From: Micromonospora chaiyaphumensis
GTDB lineage: Bacteria > Actinomycetota > Actinomycetes > Mycobacteriales > Micromonosporaceae
Length of the DNA stretch: 64,000 nt
Assembly: GCF_900091435.1 (NCBI RefSeq)
Contig: NZ_FMCS01000003.1
Location: 62,001-126,000, forward strand
Reading direction: 5' to 3'
Shown here: one piece after another, positions 17,755 to 32,404 of the stretch
Numbering within the stretch: position 1 is the stretch's first letter
How the letters are laid out: the number at the start of each line of letters is the position of its first letter
Program-made: the position numbers and the translations under genes
The notes under the pieces: generated by a model
Database searches by the model: none
What the model saw: only the letters and a program-made list of their open reading frames with translations
What the model was told of the DNA's origin: nothing

Positions 17755-19636
17755 CCCCATCGCGGCACCTGCGGGAACTGGTCGTGAGCCTCGCGCGGGA
17801 GCGGCCGGACGCGGTGGCCCTGTGCGCCCCCGGCCGGCCCGACCTGTCCTTCGCCGCCCTCGCCGAGCAGGTGCTGGCCACCGGCGAACGGTTGCGGGAG
17901 CTGGGCGTCGGCCCGGCGGACGCGGTCGCGCTGGCCCTGCCCTCGGGGCCCGCCCTGGCCACCACCTTCCTCGCCGTGGCCGGGCACGCCCGCTGCGTGC
18001 CGCTCAACCCGGCACACGCGGCGGGGGAGTTCACCGACTACCTCCGCCGCACCGCGGCCCGGGCGCTCGTGGTGCCGGCCGGCGCGGCGGGGACCGCCGC
18101 CACGGCCGCCGCCCGCGAGCTGGGCGTCCGGACGCTGGAGCTGGTGACCCGCCCGGGCGACCCGGCGGGCGTCGCGGCGCTGGTCGGGCAGGCCGTCGAC
18201 CGCCCGGCGAGCGACCGGCCCGGCCACCCGGACGACATCGCCCTGCTGCTGTTCACCTCCGGCACGATCGCCCGGCCCCGGATGGTGCCGCTCACCCACA
18301 CCAACCTGCTCACGGCGGCCGGCAACACCGGCCGCGCGCTGCGGCTCGCGCCGGACGACCGCTGCCTCAACGTGATGCCGCTGTTCCACGCGCACGGCCT
18401 CACCAGCACCCTGCTCGCCAGCCTGGTCCGGGGAGCGTCGGTGGTCTGCCCACCCGGCTTCGACGCCGACGCCTTTTTCGACCAGCTCGACGAGTTCTCG
18501 CCCACCTGGTACACGGCCGTCCCCGCCATGCACCGGGCGGTGCTGGACGCCGCCGCGGGCACCGGCCGGCGGCCGGAGCCCCGGCTGCGCTTCATCCGCT
18601 CGGCCTCGGCGCCGCTGCCGGACACCGTGCTCGACCGGCTGGAACGGCTGTTCGCGGCGCCGGTGGTCGAGGGGTACGGGATGACCGAGGCCGCCTCCCT
18701 GGTGACCTGCAACCCGCTGCCCCCCGGCGACCGCCGGCGCGGGTCGGTCGGGCTGCCGGTGGGCGAGCCGGTGCGGGTGCTCGACCCGGCGGGCCGCCCG
18801 GTGCCGGCGGGCACCCCCGGCGAGATCGCGATCCGCGGCGCCAACGTCACGGCCGGGTACGCCGACGACCCGGAGGCCAACGCCGCCGCCTTCACCGACG
18901 GCTGGCTGCGCACCGGCGACCACGGCTACCTCGACGAGGACGGCTACCTGTTCGTGGTCGGCCGGGTCAAGGAGATCATCAACCGGGGCGGCTCGAAGGT
19001 GTCGCCCGCCGAGGTGGACCAGGCCCTCGCCGGGCATCCCGACCTCGCCGAGGCCGCCGCCTTCGCCCTGCCCCACCCGACCCTCGGGGAGGACGTGGCG
19101 GTGGCCGTCGTGCCCCGCGCCGGGGCGACCGTGCGCGAGCAGGAGGTGCGGGAGTTCGCGGCCCGGCGGCTCATCGCACACAAGGTGCCCGGCCGCGTCT
19201 TCGTGGTCACCGCCCTGCCCCGCAACGCCACCGGCAAGGTGCAGCGGCTGCGGCTCACCGAGCGGCACACCCCGGCCGGACGCGGGCCGGCGGTGGCCAC
19301 CGGCACCGACCTGGAGCGCCGCATCGCCGCGGTCTGGGCCGCGGTGCTGGGCACCGACCGGCCCGGCGCCACCGAGAACTTCTTCGACCTCGGCGGCGAC
19401 TCGCTGCGGCTCGCCCAGGTCGCCGAGCGGCTCCGGGCCGAGCTGGGCCGGGAGGTGCCGGTGCCGGTCCTGCTCATGCACCCGACCGTGCGCGGCCTCG
19501 CCGAGCACCTGAGCCGGGACGGCGCGGCCGACCCGCCGCCGGCCGCCGAGCAGCGCCGGCGCCAGGACGGCCGCGACCGGCTGCTGCGCCAGCGGCGGAG
19601 CCACGGCGCTGCCGCACCGGCCGGGGAGGCCGGCTG

Positions 19637-19637
<1 letters not shown>
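17745..19637 (+). CDS. AMP-ligase-ACP didomain loading protein
   Basis: A 630-residue protein: adenylate-forming ligase (about residues 10-515) fused to a carrier domain (about 530-600; Ser in FFDLGGDSLRLAQVAE). The P-loop is atypical: LLFTSGTIARPRMVPLTH instead of TSGTTGxPKxV, losing a Gly and the Lys. The other motifs (VEGYGMTEAA, LRTGDHGYLDEDGYLF, GGSKVSPAEV and the catalytic Lys in NATGKVQRL) are intact. It probably loads a starter onto its own carrier and hands it to the PKS whose ATG overlaps its stop by one base. The GTG start overlaps the DapB-like gene by 10 bp. Confidence 0.87.
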
Positions 19638-25150
<5,513 letters not shown>

Positions 25151-25153
25151 CCG

Positions 25154-26038
25154 ATGGGCGACATCGAGACGGTCGGCGTGGTGGGCGCCGGCGTGATGGG
25201 AACCGGGGTGTCGCAGGCGCTGGCGGAGGCCGGGCTGCGGGTGGTCCTGGTGGACCGGACCACCGAGATCCTGGACCGGGCCCGGCGCGCGGTCGGTGAC
25301 GGCGTACGCCTGCGGCGGCTGCTCGCCGGCACCGGCGGGAACCGCACCGCCGTGCTGGACCGGATCAGCTGGCACACCGAGCTGGAGGCCCTCGCCGACG
25401 TCGACTTCGTCATCGAGAACGTCACCGAGGACTGGGCGGTCAAGCAGCCGGTGTACGAGCGGCTGGACGAGGTGTGCCGGCCGGACACCGTGCTGGCGGC
25501 GAACACCTCGGTCATCCCGATCACGGCCCTCGGCGGGCTCACCCGCCGGCCGCAGACGGTGCTGGGCATGCACTTCATGAACCCGGTGCCGCTGCGACCC
25601 ATGGTCGAGGTGATCCGGGGCCACCACACCAGCGACGAGACCGTCGACCGCAGCCGGTCGCTGCTGGAGCGGCTGGGCAAGGAGGCCGTGGTGGTGGCCG
25701 ACTCGCCGGGCTTCGTGAGCAACCGGGTGCTCATGCTGACCATCAACGAGGCGGCGTTCCTGCTGCAGGAGCGGGTCGCCGACGCCGCGGAGATCGACCG
25801 GCTCTTCCGCGGCTGCTTCGGGCACCGGATGGGCCCGCTGGAGACCGCCGACCTCATCGGGCTGGACACGATCGTCCAGTCCATCGAGGGGTTGCACGAG
25901 GCGTTCGCCGACAGCAAGTACCGCCCCTGCCCGCTGCTGCGCCGCATGGTGCAGGCCGGCCTGCACGGCCGCAAGAGCGGCGAGGGCTTCTACACCTACG
26001 CCGGCGACCGGCCGGCGCCGGCGGAGAGGCGAGGATGA
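25154..26038 (+). CDS. 3-hydroxyacyl-CoA dehydrogenase (FkbK-like)
   Basis: A 294-residue NAD-dependent 3-hydroxyacyl-CoA dehydrogenase with the N-terminal motif VGVVGAGVMGTGVSQALAEA and the family middle region HFMNPVPLRPMVEV. In methoxymalonyl-ACP pathways the FkbK homologue oxidises glyceryl-ACP at C-3 to the aldehyde. Its place directly before an ACP, an acyl-CoA dehydrogenase and FkbH supports that role. GAGGAGGATGACCG precedes the ATG. Confidence 0.88.
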   Translation: MGDIETVGVVGAGVMGTGVSQALAEAGLRVVLVDRTTEILDRARRAVGDGVRLRRLLAGTGGNRTAVLDRISWHTELEALADVDFVIENVTEDWAVKQPVYERLDEVCRPDTVLAANTSVIPITALGGLTRRPQTVLGMHFMNPVPLRPMVEVIRGHHTSDETVDRSRSLLERLGKEAVVVADSPGFVSNRVLMLTINEAAFLLQERVADAAEIDRLFRGCFGHRMGPLETADLIGLDTIVQSIEGLHEAFADSKYRPCPLLRRMVQAGLHGRKSGEGFYTYAGDRPAPAERRG

Positions 26039-26286
26039 TGGAGAACATTCGAGAGCAGGTCCGCGCGTTCCTCGCCCGGTACATCCGGGACCGGGAGGTC
26101 GCCGACGACGAGGACATCTTCACCGCCGGGCACGTCAACTCGCTGTTCGTCATGCAGCTCGTGCTGTTCGTCGAGGGCGAGCTGGACTGCCCGGTGGCCG
26201 ACGAGGACCTGGAGCTGGAGAACTTCAGCAGCGTCGACGCCATCGTGGCGCTGGTCGAGCGCCGGACCGCGGCGGTACGCGGATGA
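26035..26286 (+). CDS. Extender-unit acyl carrier protein (FkbJ-like)
   Basis: An 83-residue ACP; the phosphopantetheine site is in AGHVNSLFVMQLVLFVE (NSL in place of DSL, as is usual in FkbJ-type ACPs). Two adjacent in-frame ATGs (26035, 26038) follow a GGAGAGGCGAGG site. It overlaps the preceding and following genes. It should carry the glyceryl, then hydroxymalonyl, unit made by FkbH, FkbK and FkbI homologues. Confidence 0.87.
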   Translation: MMENIREQVRAFLARYIRDREVADDEDIFTAGHVNSLFVMQLVLFVEGELDCPVADEDLELENFSSVDAIVALVERRTAAVRG

Positions 26287-27473
26287 GGGTCCAGCTCACC
26301 GCCGAGCAGCAACGGGCCGGGGAGCGGTTCGCGGCGTTCGCCGACGACCACCTGGTCCCGTACGCCGACGGCTGGGACCGCGCGCAGGAGCTGCCCCGCG
26401 CCGTCGTGCACCTCCTCGCCGAGGCGGGGCACCTCGGTGCGGTGGTCCCCGCCGACCACGGCGGTGCGGGTCTCGACGCCATCAGCTTCGGGCTGCTGCA
26501 CGAGGAGGCGGGCCGGGCCTGTTCCTCGGTGCGCAGCCTGCTCACCGTGCACAGCATGGTGTCGTACGCGCTGGTCCGCTGGGGCCGTCCGGAGCTGCGC
26601 GCCCGCTGGCTGCCGGAGCTGGCCCGGGGGACGTACCTGGGCGCGTTCGCCGTGACCGAGCCGGGCGCGGGCAGTGACCTGGCGGCGCTGTCCGCCCAGG
26701 CCCGCCCGGTGGCCGGCGGCTACGCGCTGGACGGGCACAAGCACTGGATCACCTTCGGCCAGTACGCCGACCTCTTCCTGGTCTTCGCCCGGCTGGAGGG
26801 CCGGCCGGCGGCGTTCCTCGTGGAGCGGCAGCGCGCCGGGCTGACCGTGGTGCCGCAGGCCGGCGCCCTGGGCACCCGCGCCTCGATGCTCGCCGAGGTG
26901 CGCCTGACGGACTGCCGGATCCCGGCGGAGAACCTCGTGGGGCGGCCGGGTTTTGGGCTGTCCGCGGTGGCCGCGAGCGCCCTGGAGCTGGGGCGCTACA
27001 GCGTCGCGTGGGGCTGCGTCGGGCTGGCCGAGGCCTGCGTGCGGGCGTCCCTGGCGTACGCGGACACGCGGGAGCAGTTCGGCCGGCCGCTGCGCCGCCA
27101 CCAGCTGGTGCAGCGGATGCTGGCCGACATGGTGACCGGGACCAGCGCCGCCCGGCTGCTCTGCCAGCAGGCCGGCTGGCTGCGCGAGAGCGGTGACCCG
27201 GCCTCGGTGCACGCCACCTGGTTGGCCAAGTACTTCGCCTCCACCGCCGCGGTCCGCGCGGCCGACGACGCCGTGCAGATCCACGGCTCGCGCGGCATCG
27301 GCGACGCGTACCCGGTGCAGCGGTACCTGCGCGACGCGAAGGTCATGGAGATCATCGAGGGCAGCACGCAGCTTCAGCAGATCACCATCGCGGAGTCGGC
27401 GTACCAGGTGCGGCCCCGACCGGCGGGTGGTGTGGAGCCCCGCCGACCGGACGCGGAAGGACTGATCCGATGA
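26283..27473 (+). CDS. Acyl-CoA dehydrogenase (FkbI-like)
   Basis: A 396-residue acyl-CoA dehydrogenase with a full set of family motifs: FAVTEPGAGSDLAAL (flavin contact), YALDGHKHWITFGQYAD, AYADTREQFGRPLRRHQLVQ and the C-terminal VQIHGSRGIGDAYPVQRYLRDAK plus EGSTQLQ. In the FkbG-K type pathway this enzyme oxidises the ACP-bound 2-hydroxy-malonaldehyde-type intermediate to the carboxylate. ATGA overlaps with genes on both sides show translational coupling with the ACP and FkbH. Confidence 0.88.
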   Translation: MRVQLTAEQQRAGERFAAFADDHLVPYADGWDRAQELPRAVVHLLAEAGHLGAVVPADHGGAGLDAISFGLLHEEAGRACSSVRSLLTVHSMVSYALVRWGRPELRARWLPELARGTYLGAFAVTEPGAGSDLAALSAQARPVAGGYALDGHKHWITFGQYADLFLVFARLEGRPAAFLVERQRAGLTVVPQAGALGTRASMLAEVRLTDCRIPAENLVGRPGFGLSAVAASALELGRYSVAWGCVGLAEACVRASLAYADTREQFGRPLRRHQLVQRMLADMVTGTSAARLLCQQAGWLRESGDPASVHATWLAKYFASTAAVRAADDAVQIHGSRGIGDAYPVQRYLRDAKVMEIIEGSTQLQQITIAESAYQVRPRPAGGVEPRRPDAEGLIR

Positions 27474-28534
27474 GCTCCGAGGTCGCGCGGCCGCCCGCCG
27501 GGGCGCCGGCCGGCAAGATGATCAAGTGTGTCGTCTGGGACCTCGACCACACGCTCTGGGACGGCGTGCTGCTGGAGGACGACGAGGTGCGGTTGCGGCC
27601 GGGCATCGCCGAGGTGCTGCGCGTCCTCGACGAACGGGGCGTCCTGCACTCCGTGGCCAGCCGCAACGACCCGGACGCGGCGCTGGCCGCGCTGCGCCGG
27701 CTGGGCGTGGCCGAGTACTTCCTGCACCCCCAGATCGGCTGGGGCGCCAAGTCGACCTCCGTGCGGGCCGTCGCCGACGCCCTCAACATCGGCCTGGACG
27801 CGCTCGCCTTCGTCGACGACGACGACTTCGAGCGGGCCGAGGTCGGCCACGCCCTGCCCGAGGTGCGCTGCATCGACGCCGCGGAGGCGGCCACGCTCGC
27901 CGACCGCCCCGAACTGACCCCCGAGGTGGTCACCGAGGACGCCCGGCAGCGCCGCGACCTGTACCGCGCCGACCTGGTCCGCCAGCAGGTGGAGAGCCGC
28001 TTCGACGGGCCGACCGAGGAGTTCCTGGCCACCCTGCGGATGCACCTGACGATCGCCGAGGCCGGGCCGGACGACCTGCTCCGGGCCGAGGAGCTGACCG
28101 TGCGTACGCACCAGCTCAACACCACCGGCTACACCTACTCGCGGGCGCAGCTCGACGCGTTCCGCACCTCGCCCCGGCACCGGCTCTACGTCGCGCGCCT
28201 GTCCGACCGGTACGGCCCGTACGGCACCATCGGGCTCACCCTCGTCGAGCAGGACAGCCGGGTGTGGACGATCAAGCTGCTGCTGATGTCCTGCCGCGTG
28301 ATGTCGCGGGGCGTCGGCGCTGTCGTCATCACCTTCCTGCGCCGGCTGGCCCGCGACGCGGGCGTACGGCTGGTCGCCGAGTTCGTGCCGAACGGCCGCA
28401 ACCGGATGATGCACGTCACCTACCGGATGAACCGGTTCCGGGAGATCGGCCGCGACGGTGACCGGGTACGCCTCGAGTGCGACCTCACCGACGTCCCGCC
28501 GCTGCCCGGCCACCTGCGGGTGGAGACGCCGTGA
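27470..28534 (+). CDS. fkbH: FkbH-like glyceryl-ACP synthase (HAD family)
   Basis: Takes 1,3-bisphosphoglycerate, dephosphorylates it and loads D-glyceryl onto a carrier protein. The HAD nucleophile motif is VWDLDHTLWDG (DxDxT); FVDDDDFERAEV and the C-terminal GNAT-like acyl-transfer half (ELTVRTHQLNTTGYTYS, VRTxQxN signature) are typical FkbH features. Length 354 is normal. Together with the three preceding genes it makes hydroxymalonyl-ACP; the fifth member of methoxymalonyl sets, the O-methyltransferase FkbG, is absent from the window. Confidence 0.93.
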   Translation: MSSEVARPPAGAPAGKMIKCVVWDLDHTLWDGVLLEDDEVRLRPGIAEVLRVLDERGVLHSVASRNDPDAALAALRRLGVAEYFLHPQIGWGAKSTSVRAVADALNIGLDALAFVDDDDFERAEVGHALPEVRCIDAAEAATLADRPELTPEVVTEDARQRRDLYRADLVRQQVESRFDGPTEEFLATLRMHLTIAEAGPDDLLRAEELTVRTHQLNTTGYTYSRAQLDAFRTSPRHRLYVARLSDRYGPYGTIGLTLVEQDSRVWTIKLLLMSCRVMSRGVGAVVITFLRRLARDAGVRLVAEFVPNGRNRMMHVTYRMNRFREIGRDGDRVRLECDLTDVPPLPGHLRVETP

Positions 28535-29313
28535 CGACCGGCCGGGCGGCCGCGGACGCCGTCGCGGGCCGGGTGGGGGAGGTGGGCGTGGTCCGGCCCC
28601 GGCCGCTTCCCGGGGCCGCGCTGCGGCTCATCTGCTTCCCGTACGCCGGCGGCGGCGCCTCGGTCTTCGCCTCCTGGCCGGCGGGCACCGGGCCGGACAT
28701 CGAGGTCTGCGCGGTCCAGCTGCCCGGCCGGGAGTCGAGGCTCGGGCAGCGGCCCTTCCAGGACGTGCGGACCCTCGTCTCCGCCGTCGAGGCGGGCCTC
28801 GGCGGCCTGCTGGACGAGCCGTTCGCGCTCTTCGGGCACAGCATGGGCGCCCTCGTCGCGTTCGAGTTCGCCCGCCGGCTGGCCGCGCGCGGCCGGCCCG
28901 CGCCGGCCCACCTGTTCGTCTCGGCCCGGCCGGCGCCGCACCTGCCCCGGCCGTGGCCGCGCGCGCACCTGCTCCCCGACGACCAGCTCATCGACCGGAT
29001 CCGGCAGATCGGCGGCACCCCGGCGCAGGTGCTCGCCGACGCGCGGCTCATGCGGCTGGTCCTGCCGGTCCTGCGGGCCGATTTCGCCGTCAACGACGGG
29101 TACGTGCACCGTCCCGGGCCGCTGCTGGACTGCCCCGTCACCGCGCTCGGTGGCCGGGACGATCCCGAGGCGCCGCCGCGGGTCCTGGAGGCCTGGGCGC
29201 GCCACACGACCGGCCCGTTCCGGCTGCACCGCTTCGACGGCGGCCACTTCTACCTGCGCGAGCACCGGGACGACCTGCTGCGGGTGCTCCGCGAGTCGCT
29301 GACCGGCCGCTGA
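28531..29313 (+). CDS. Type II thioesterase
   Basis: A 260-residue alpha/beta hydrolase of the external PKS/NRPS thioesterase family: ICFPYAGGGASVF at the N-terminus, the nucleophile elbow in LFGHSMGALVAFEFA (Ser), and catalytic His in FDGGHFYLREH. Type II enzymes remove stalled or mis-primed acyl groups; because the adjacent PKS has no integrated TE, it could also release the product. The GTG start shares a GTGA overlap with fkbH, and it ends 6 bp from the convergent next gene, closing the 18-kb operon. Confidence 0.92.
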   Translation: MTTGRAAADAVAGRVGEVGVVRPRPLPGAALRLICFPYAGGGASVFASWPAGTGPDIEVCAVQLPGRESRLGQRPFQDVRTLVSAVEAGLGGLLDEPFALFGHSMGALVAFEFARRLAARGRPAPAHLFVSARPAPHLPRPWPRAHLLPDDQLIDRIRQIGGTPAQVLADARLMRLVLPVLRADFAVNDGYVHRPGPLLDCPVTALGGRDDPEAPPRVLEAWARHTTGPFRLHRFDGGHFYLREHRDDLLRVLRESLTGR

Positions 29314-29319
29314 GCCGGC

Positions 29320-30633
29320 TCACCCGTTCAGCAGCTCCGCCACCTGGTAGGCGAGATCGAGCGCCCGGTCCCGGCCGAGCCCCCGGCCGGCGGCCGGCGC
29401 GCCCGGCCGGTCGCCGTCGAGCGCCACGCGCAGCCCACCGGGGTGCGTGCCCAGCGCGCGGTGCACCGCGAAGTACCCGCGTACGCCGTCGAGGATCCGG
29501 GCGAACGGTGTCCCCGGAGCACCCGTACCCATCGGGTCGCACTGCCACAGCACCCGGTGGCCGGCCGCGGTCACCTTCTCCACGATCGGGGGGAGCGTGT
29601 CGTCGACCCGGCCGGGGCCGAGCCGGCAGGTCAGGGTGAGCCGCCCGGCGACGTTGTCCGGATTGAGCCGTTCGCAGAGCTCGACGGCCGACTCCGGCGG
29701 GGTGTCCGGCCCCAGGGTCACGGTGACCGGATTGGCGATCCGGGCGACGAGGTCGACGTGCGCGCCGTCGAGCCGGCGGACCTGCTCGCCGAGGCCGAGC
29801 AGGTGGCCGGACAGGCCGTACCGCCCGCCCCGGGCGGCCCGGACCAGCGGGCGCTCGTACTCCAGCACGAGGGCGTCGTGGGAGCTGTAGAGGCGGGCGT
29901 GCGGGCGCGCCGCGGTGTCCGGCACCCCGCAGGCCCGCAGGAAGGCCATGGCGCGGCCGATCTCCCGGGCCGTGTCGAGGTGCGGGGTGTCCGGGTCGGC
30001 GCCGTCCAGCAGGCCCTGCTGCCAGCGGTGCACCGACTGGAGGTCGGCCAGGTCCCCGGTGAGGTGGGCGCGCAGCAGGTTCAGGGCGCCCGCCGCGTTG
30101 GCGTACGCCAGGATGAGCCGCCGCGGATCGGGAACGCGGGCCGCCGCCGCGGGCGCGCGGTCGTTGACCAGGTCGCCCCACCAGCTCGGCAGTCCGGTGT
30201 GGTCGGTCGGCGTGGCCGCCGGGCGAGCGTAGCCGCCGGCGACCCGGGCGACGCTGACCACCGGCATCGACCCGCCGTACGCCACGACGAGGGCCATCTG
30301 CGCGAGGGTCGCGGCGTTGGCGACCAGGCGCGCCTCGGTGTTGCCGGCGAAGGACTCGACGGGGTCGCCGGCCTGGAGCAGGAACGCGCGGCCCTCGGCC
30401 GCAACCGCCAGCCGGTCGCGCAGCTCGTCGACCTCAGCGGGCGTGACGAGCGGTGGCACGGTGCCGAGCAGCCGCATCACGTCGGCCAGCTCCGCCTCGT
30501 CCGGCCACGGTGGCCGCTCCGCCCGGGGCAGGCCCCGCCAGCCGTCGAGTCCGTCGCCCTCGACGGCCCGGCTGACCTCCGGCGTCGGCCACGTGGTCGG
30601 CGGCCAGCGCCGCAGCAGGCCCGGCGGTCTCAT
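29320..30633 (-). CDS. Class II DAHP synthase homologue lacking metal ligands
   Basis: Aligns throughout with class II 3-deoxy-7-phosphoheptulonate synthases (AroG/PhzC type): FLLQAGDPVESFAGN, VVSVARVAGGYARP, RRLDGAHVDLVARIANPV, VLWQCDPMG and LDLAYQVAELLNG. The metal-binding residues are changed: Cys in the GGDCAE motif is Pro (AGDPVE), His in CDPMH is Gly, Glu in the HVE region is Ala (LRVALDGD), and the CDPRLN Asp segment is missing. Normal metal-dependent DAHP synthesis is therefore doubtful. It could be a regulatory pseudo-enzyme or have a new function. The start ATG 30633 has a GGAGGGAGACGGT site. Its place near the salicylate and aryl-AMP genes suggests a link to aromatic supply. Confidence 0.82.
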   Translation of the reverse strand: MRPPGLLRRWPPTTWPTPEVSRAVEGDGLDGWRGLPRAERPPWPDEAELADVMRLLGTVPPLVTPAEVDELRDRLAVAAEGRAFLLQAGDPVESFAGNTEARLVANAATLAQMALVVAYGGSMPVVSVARVAGGYARPAATPTDHTGLPSWWGDLVNDRAPAAAARVPDPRRLILAYANAAGALNLLRAHLTGDLADLQSVHRWQQGLLDGADPDTPHLDTAREIGRAMAFLRACGVPDTAARPHARLYSSHDALVLEYERPLVRAARGGRYGLSGHLLGLGEQVRRLDGAHVDLVARIANPVTVTLGPDTPPESAVELCERLNPDNVAGRLTLTCRLGPGRVDDTLPPIVEKVTAAGHRVLWQCDPMGTGAPGTPFARILDGVRGYFAVHRALGTHPGGLRVALDGDRPGAPAAGRGLGRDRALDLAYQVAELLNG

Positions 30634-30878
30634 ACCGTCTCCCTCCGACGACCCCTCCCACTCGTCCGCCCGTCCAGGATGGCCGCCCGCCGGACACCGG
30701 CGGATCTCCGAGAATGCGCAGCCCGGGGCGGTGCCGGGTGACCAGCCGTCGGGCGCGAACGCGCGCAATCCCGAAGGTGCGCGGCCGGCGCGGCGGGTGC
30801 GACGGTCGGGTGGTCAGCGGGCGGTCCGGCCGTGCCATACCACCGCCCGGGCCGGCAGGAGACGCCGAGGAGGCAGTT
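30634..30878. promoter_or_regulatory. Divergent promoter region with two similar 12-mers
   Basis: This 245-bp gap separates the leftward DAHP-synthase-like gene from the rightward monooxygenase gene and must hold both promoters; none could be assigned confidently. It contains CCGAGAATGCGC (30708-30719) and CCGAAGGTGCGC (30771-30782), two related sequences that recur in other intergenic regions of the window. Confidence 0.35.
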
Positions 30879-32249
30879 GTGGCGGTGAACCCGGGATCAC
30901 GGGCGGTCGTGCTGGGCGGGAGCATGGCGGGCCTGCTCGCCGCCCGGGTGCTCGCGGACGCGTACGACGAGGTGACGATCGTCGACCGGGACGAGCTGAC
31001 CGGGACCGGCGCCCGCCGGGGCGTGCCGCAGGGCCGGCACGTGCACGGCCTGCTCGCCCGGGGCCAGCAGATCCTCGAGGAGCTGTTCCCCGGCTTCACC
31101 GGGCGGGCGGTCGCCGCCGGCGTGCCCACCGGTGACCTGGGCGAGCTGCGCTGGTTCTTCAACGGCCGGCCGCTGCGCCGGGCGAGCACCGGACTGATCT
31201 GCGTCTCGGCGTCCCGGCCGCTGCTGGAGGCCCAGGTGCGGGACGCGGTCACCGCGCTGCCCGGCGTGCGACTGCGCGCCGGCTGCGACATCGTCGGCCC
31301 GGTCACCACCGAGGACCGGGGCCGGGTCACCGGCGTCCGGGTGCACCCGCGCGGGGCCACCGGCGAGGAGGTGATCCCCGCCGACCTGGTGGTGGACGCG
31401 ACCGGGCGCGGTTCCCGCCTGCCGGTCTGGCTGGCGGAACTGGGCTACCAGCGGCCGGCGGAGACCCGGGTCCCGATCGACCTGGCGTACACCACGCGGC
31501 ACTACCGGCTGCGCGACGAGAGCATCCTGCACGGTGACCTGTCGATCAACCCGGTGTCCACCCCCTCGCACCCCCGCGGGGCGTTCTTCTCCCGGATCCA
31601 GGACGGCCGGAGCGTGCTGTCGCTGACCGGGGTGCTGGGCGACCACCCGCCGGCGGACGAGCGGGGCTTCCTGGACTTCGTCCGGTCCCTGCCGGTGCCG
31701 GACATCTTCGACGTCATCCACGACGCCGAACCGCTGGACGACCCGGTCTCCTTCCGTTACCCGGCCAGCGTCCGCCGGCACTACGAGCGCCTCGACCGCT
31801 TCCCGGCCGGCCTCCTGGTCCTCGGCGACGCCCTGTGCAGCTTCAACCCGGTCTACGGCCAGGGCATGACGGTGGCCGCCCTGGAGGCGCTGACGCTGCG
31901 CGAGCACCTCCGGACCGGCCTGGCGCCCCGACCGGCGGACTTCTTCCGGGACGCCGCCCGGGTGGTCGACGTGCCCTGGGACATCTCCGCCGGCGGGGAC
32001 CTGAGCTTCCCCGGTGTGGTGGGGCCGCGCCCGCCGAAGGTGCGGATGGCCAACGCGTACATGGGCCGCCTCCAGGCCGCCGCGGTCCGCGACGGCGCGG
32101 TGACCCGGACCTTCATGCGGGTGGCCGGCCTGGTCGACCCGCCGACCGACCTCATGCGCCCGGGCATGGTGTGGCGGGTCCTCACCCGGTCCCGCGGCGT
32201 GCCGCCGGCCCCGGCCCGGCCGGCCGAGCCGGCCGCCGTCGGCGACTGA
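30879..32249 (+). CDS. FAD-dependent monooxygenase (aromatic hydroxylase-like)
   Basis: A 456-residue class A flavoprotein. FAD motifs are AVVLGGSMAGLLAARVL at the N-terminus, VVDATGRGSRLPVWL in the middle and the GD motif LLVLGDALCSFNPVYGQGM. It resembles the single-component PHBH/geranylgeranyl-reductase group rather than tryptophan halogenases (no WxWxIP motif was seen). A phenolic ring, either the salicylate-type or beta-tyrosine-type moiety, is a reasonable substrate. The GTG start at 30879 has a GAGGAGG site; an upstream in-frame extension to 30714 has no ribosome site and reads as non-coding. Confidence 0.82.
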   Translation: MAVNPGSRAVVLGGSMAGLLAARVLADAYDEVTIVDRDELTGTGARRGVPQGRHVHGLLARGQQILEELFPGFTGRAVAAGVPTGDLGELRWFFNGRPLRRASTGLICVSASRPLLEAQVRDAVTALPGVRLRAGCDIVGPVTTEDRGRVTGVRVHPRGATGEEVIPADLVVDATGRGSRLPVWLAELGYQRPAETRVPIDLAYTTRHYRLRDESILHGDLSINPVSTPSHPRGAFFSRIQDGRSVLSLTGVLGDHPPADERGFLDFVRSLPVPDIFDVIHDAEPLDDPVSFRYPASVRRHYERLDRFPAGLLVLGDALCSFNPVYGQGMTVAALEALTLREHLRTGLAPRPADFFRDAARVVDVPWDISAGGDLSFPGVVGPRPPKVRMANAYMGRLQAAAVRDGAVTRTFMRVAGLVDPPTDLMRPGMVWRVLTRSRGVPPAPARPAEPAAVGD

Positions 32250-32404
32250 GACCCGCAATTCCCGCCCGTGGGCAGGACGGCAATCTGGAAGATGCACGGC
32301 CGTCCGCGGGCGAGAACCATAGGCACAGATGATCTTCGCCCTGGTCCGGTCCGCCACGGGACGGGTCGGGACCGTCCGAACCTCCTCAGATGGCAGGTGC
32401 ACCC

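Noticed and set aside
30879..32249. Flavin-dependent halogenase
   Set aside because: No WxWxIP or halogenase Lys motif was seen; it reads as a general class A monooxygenase.
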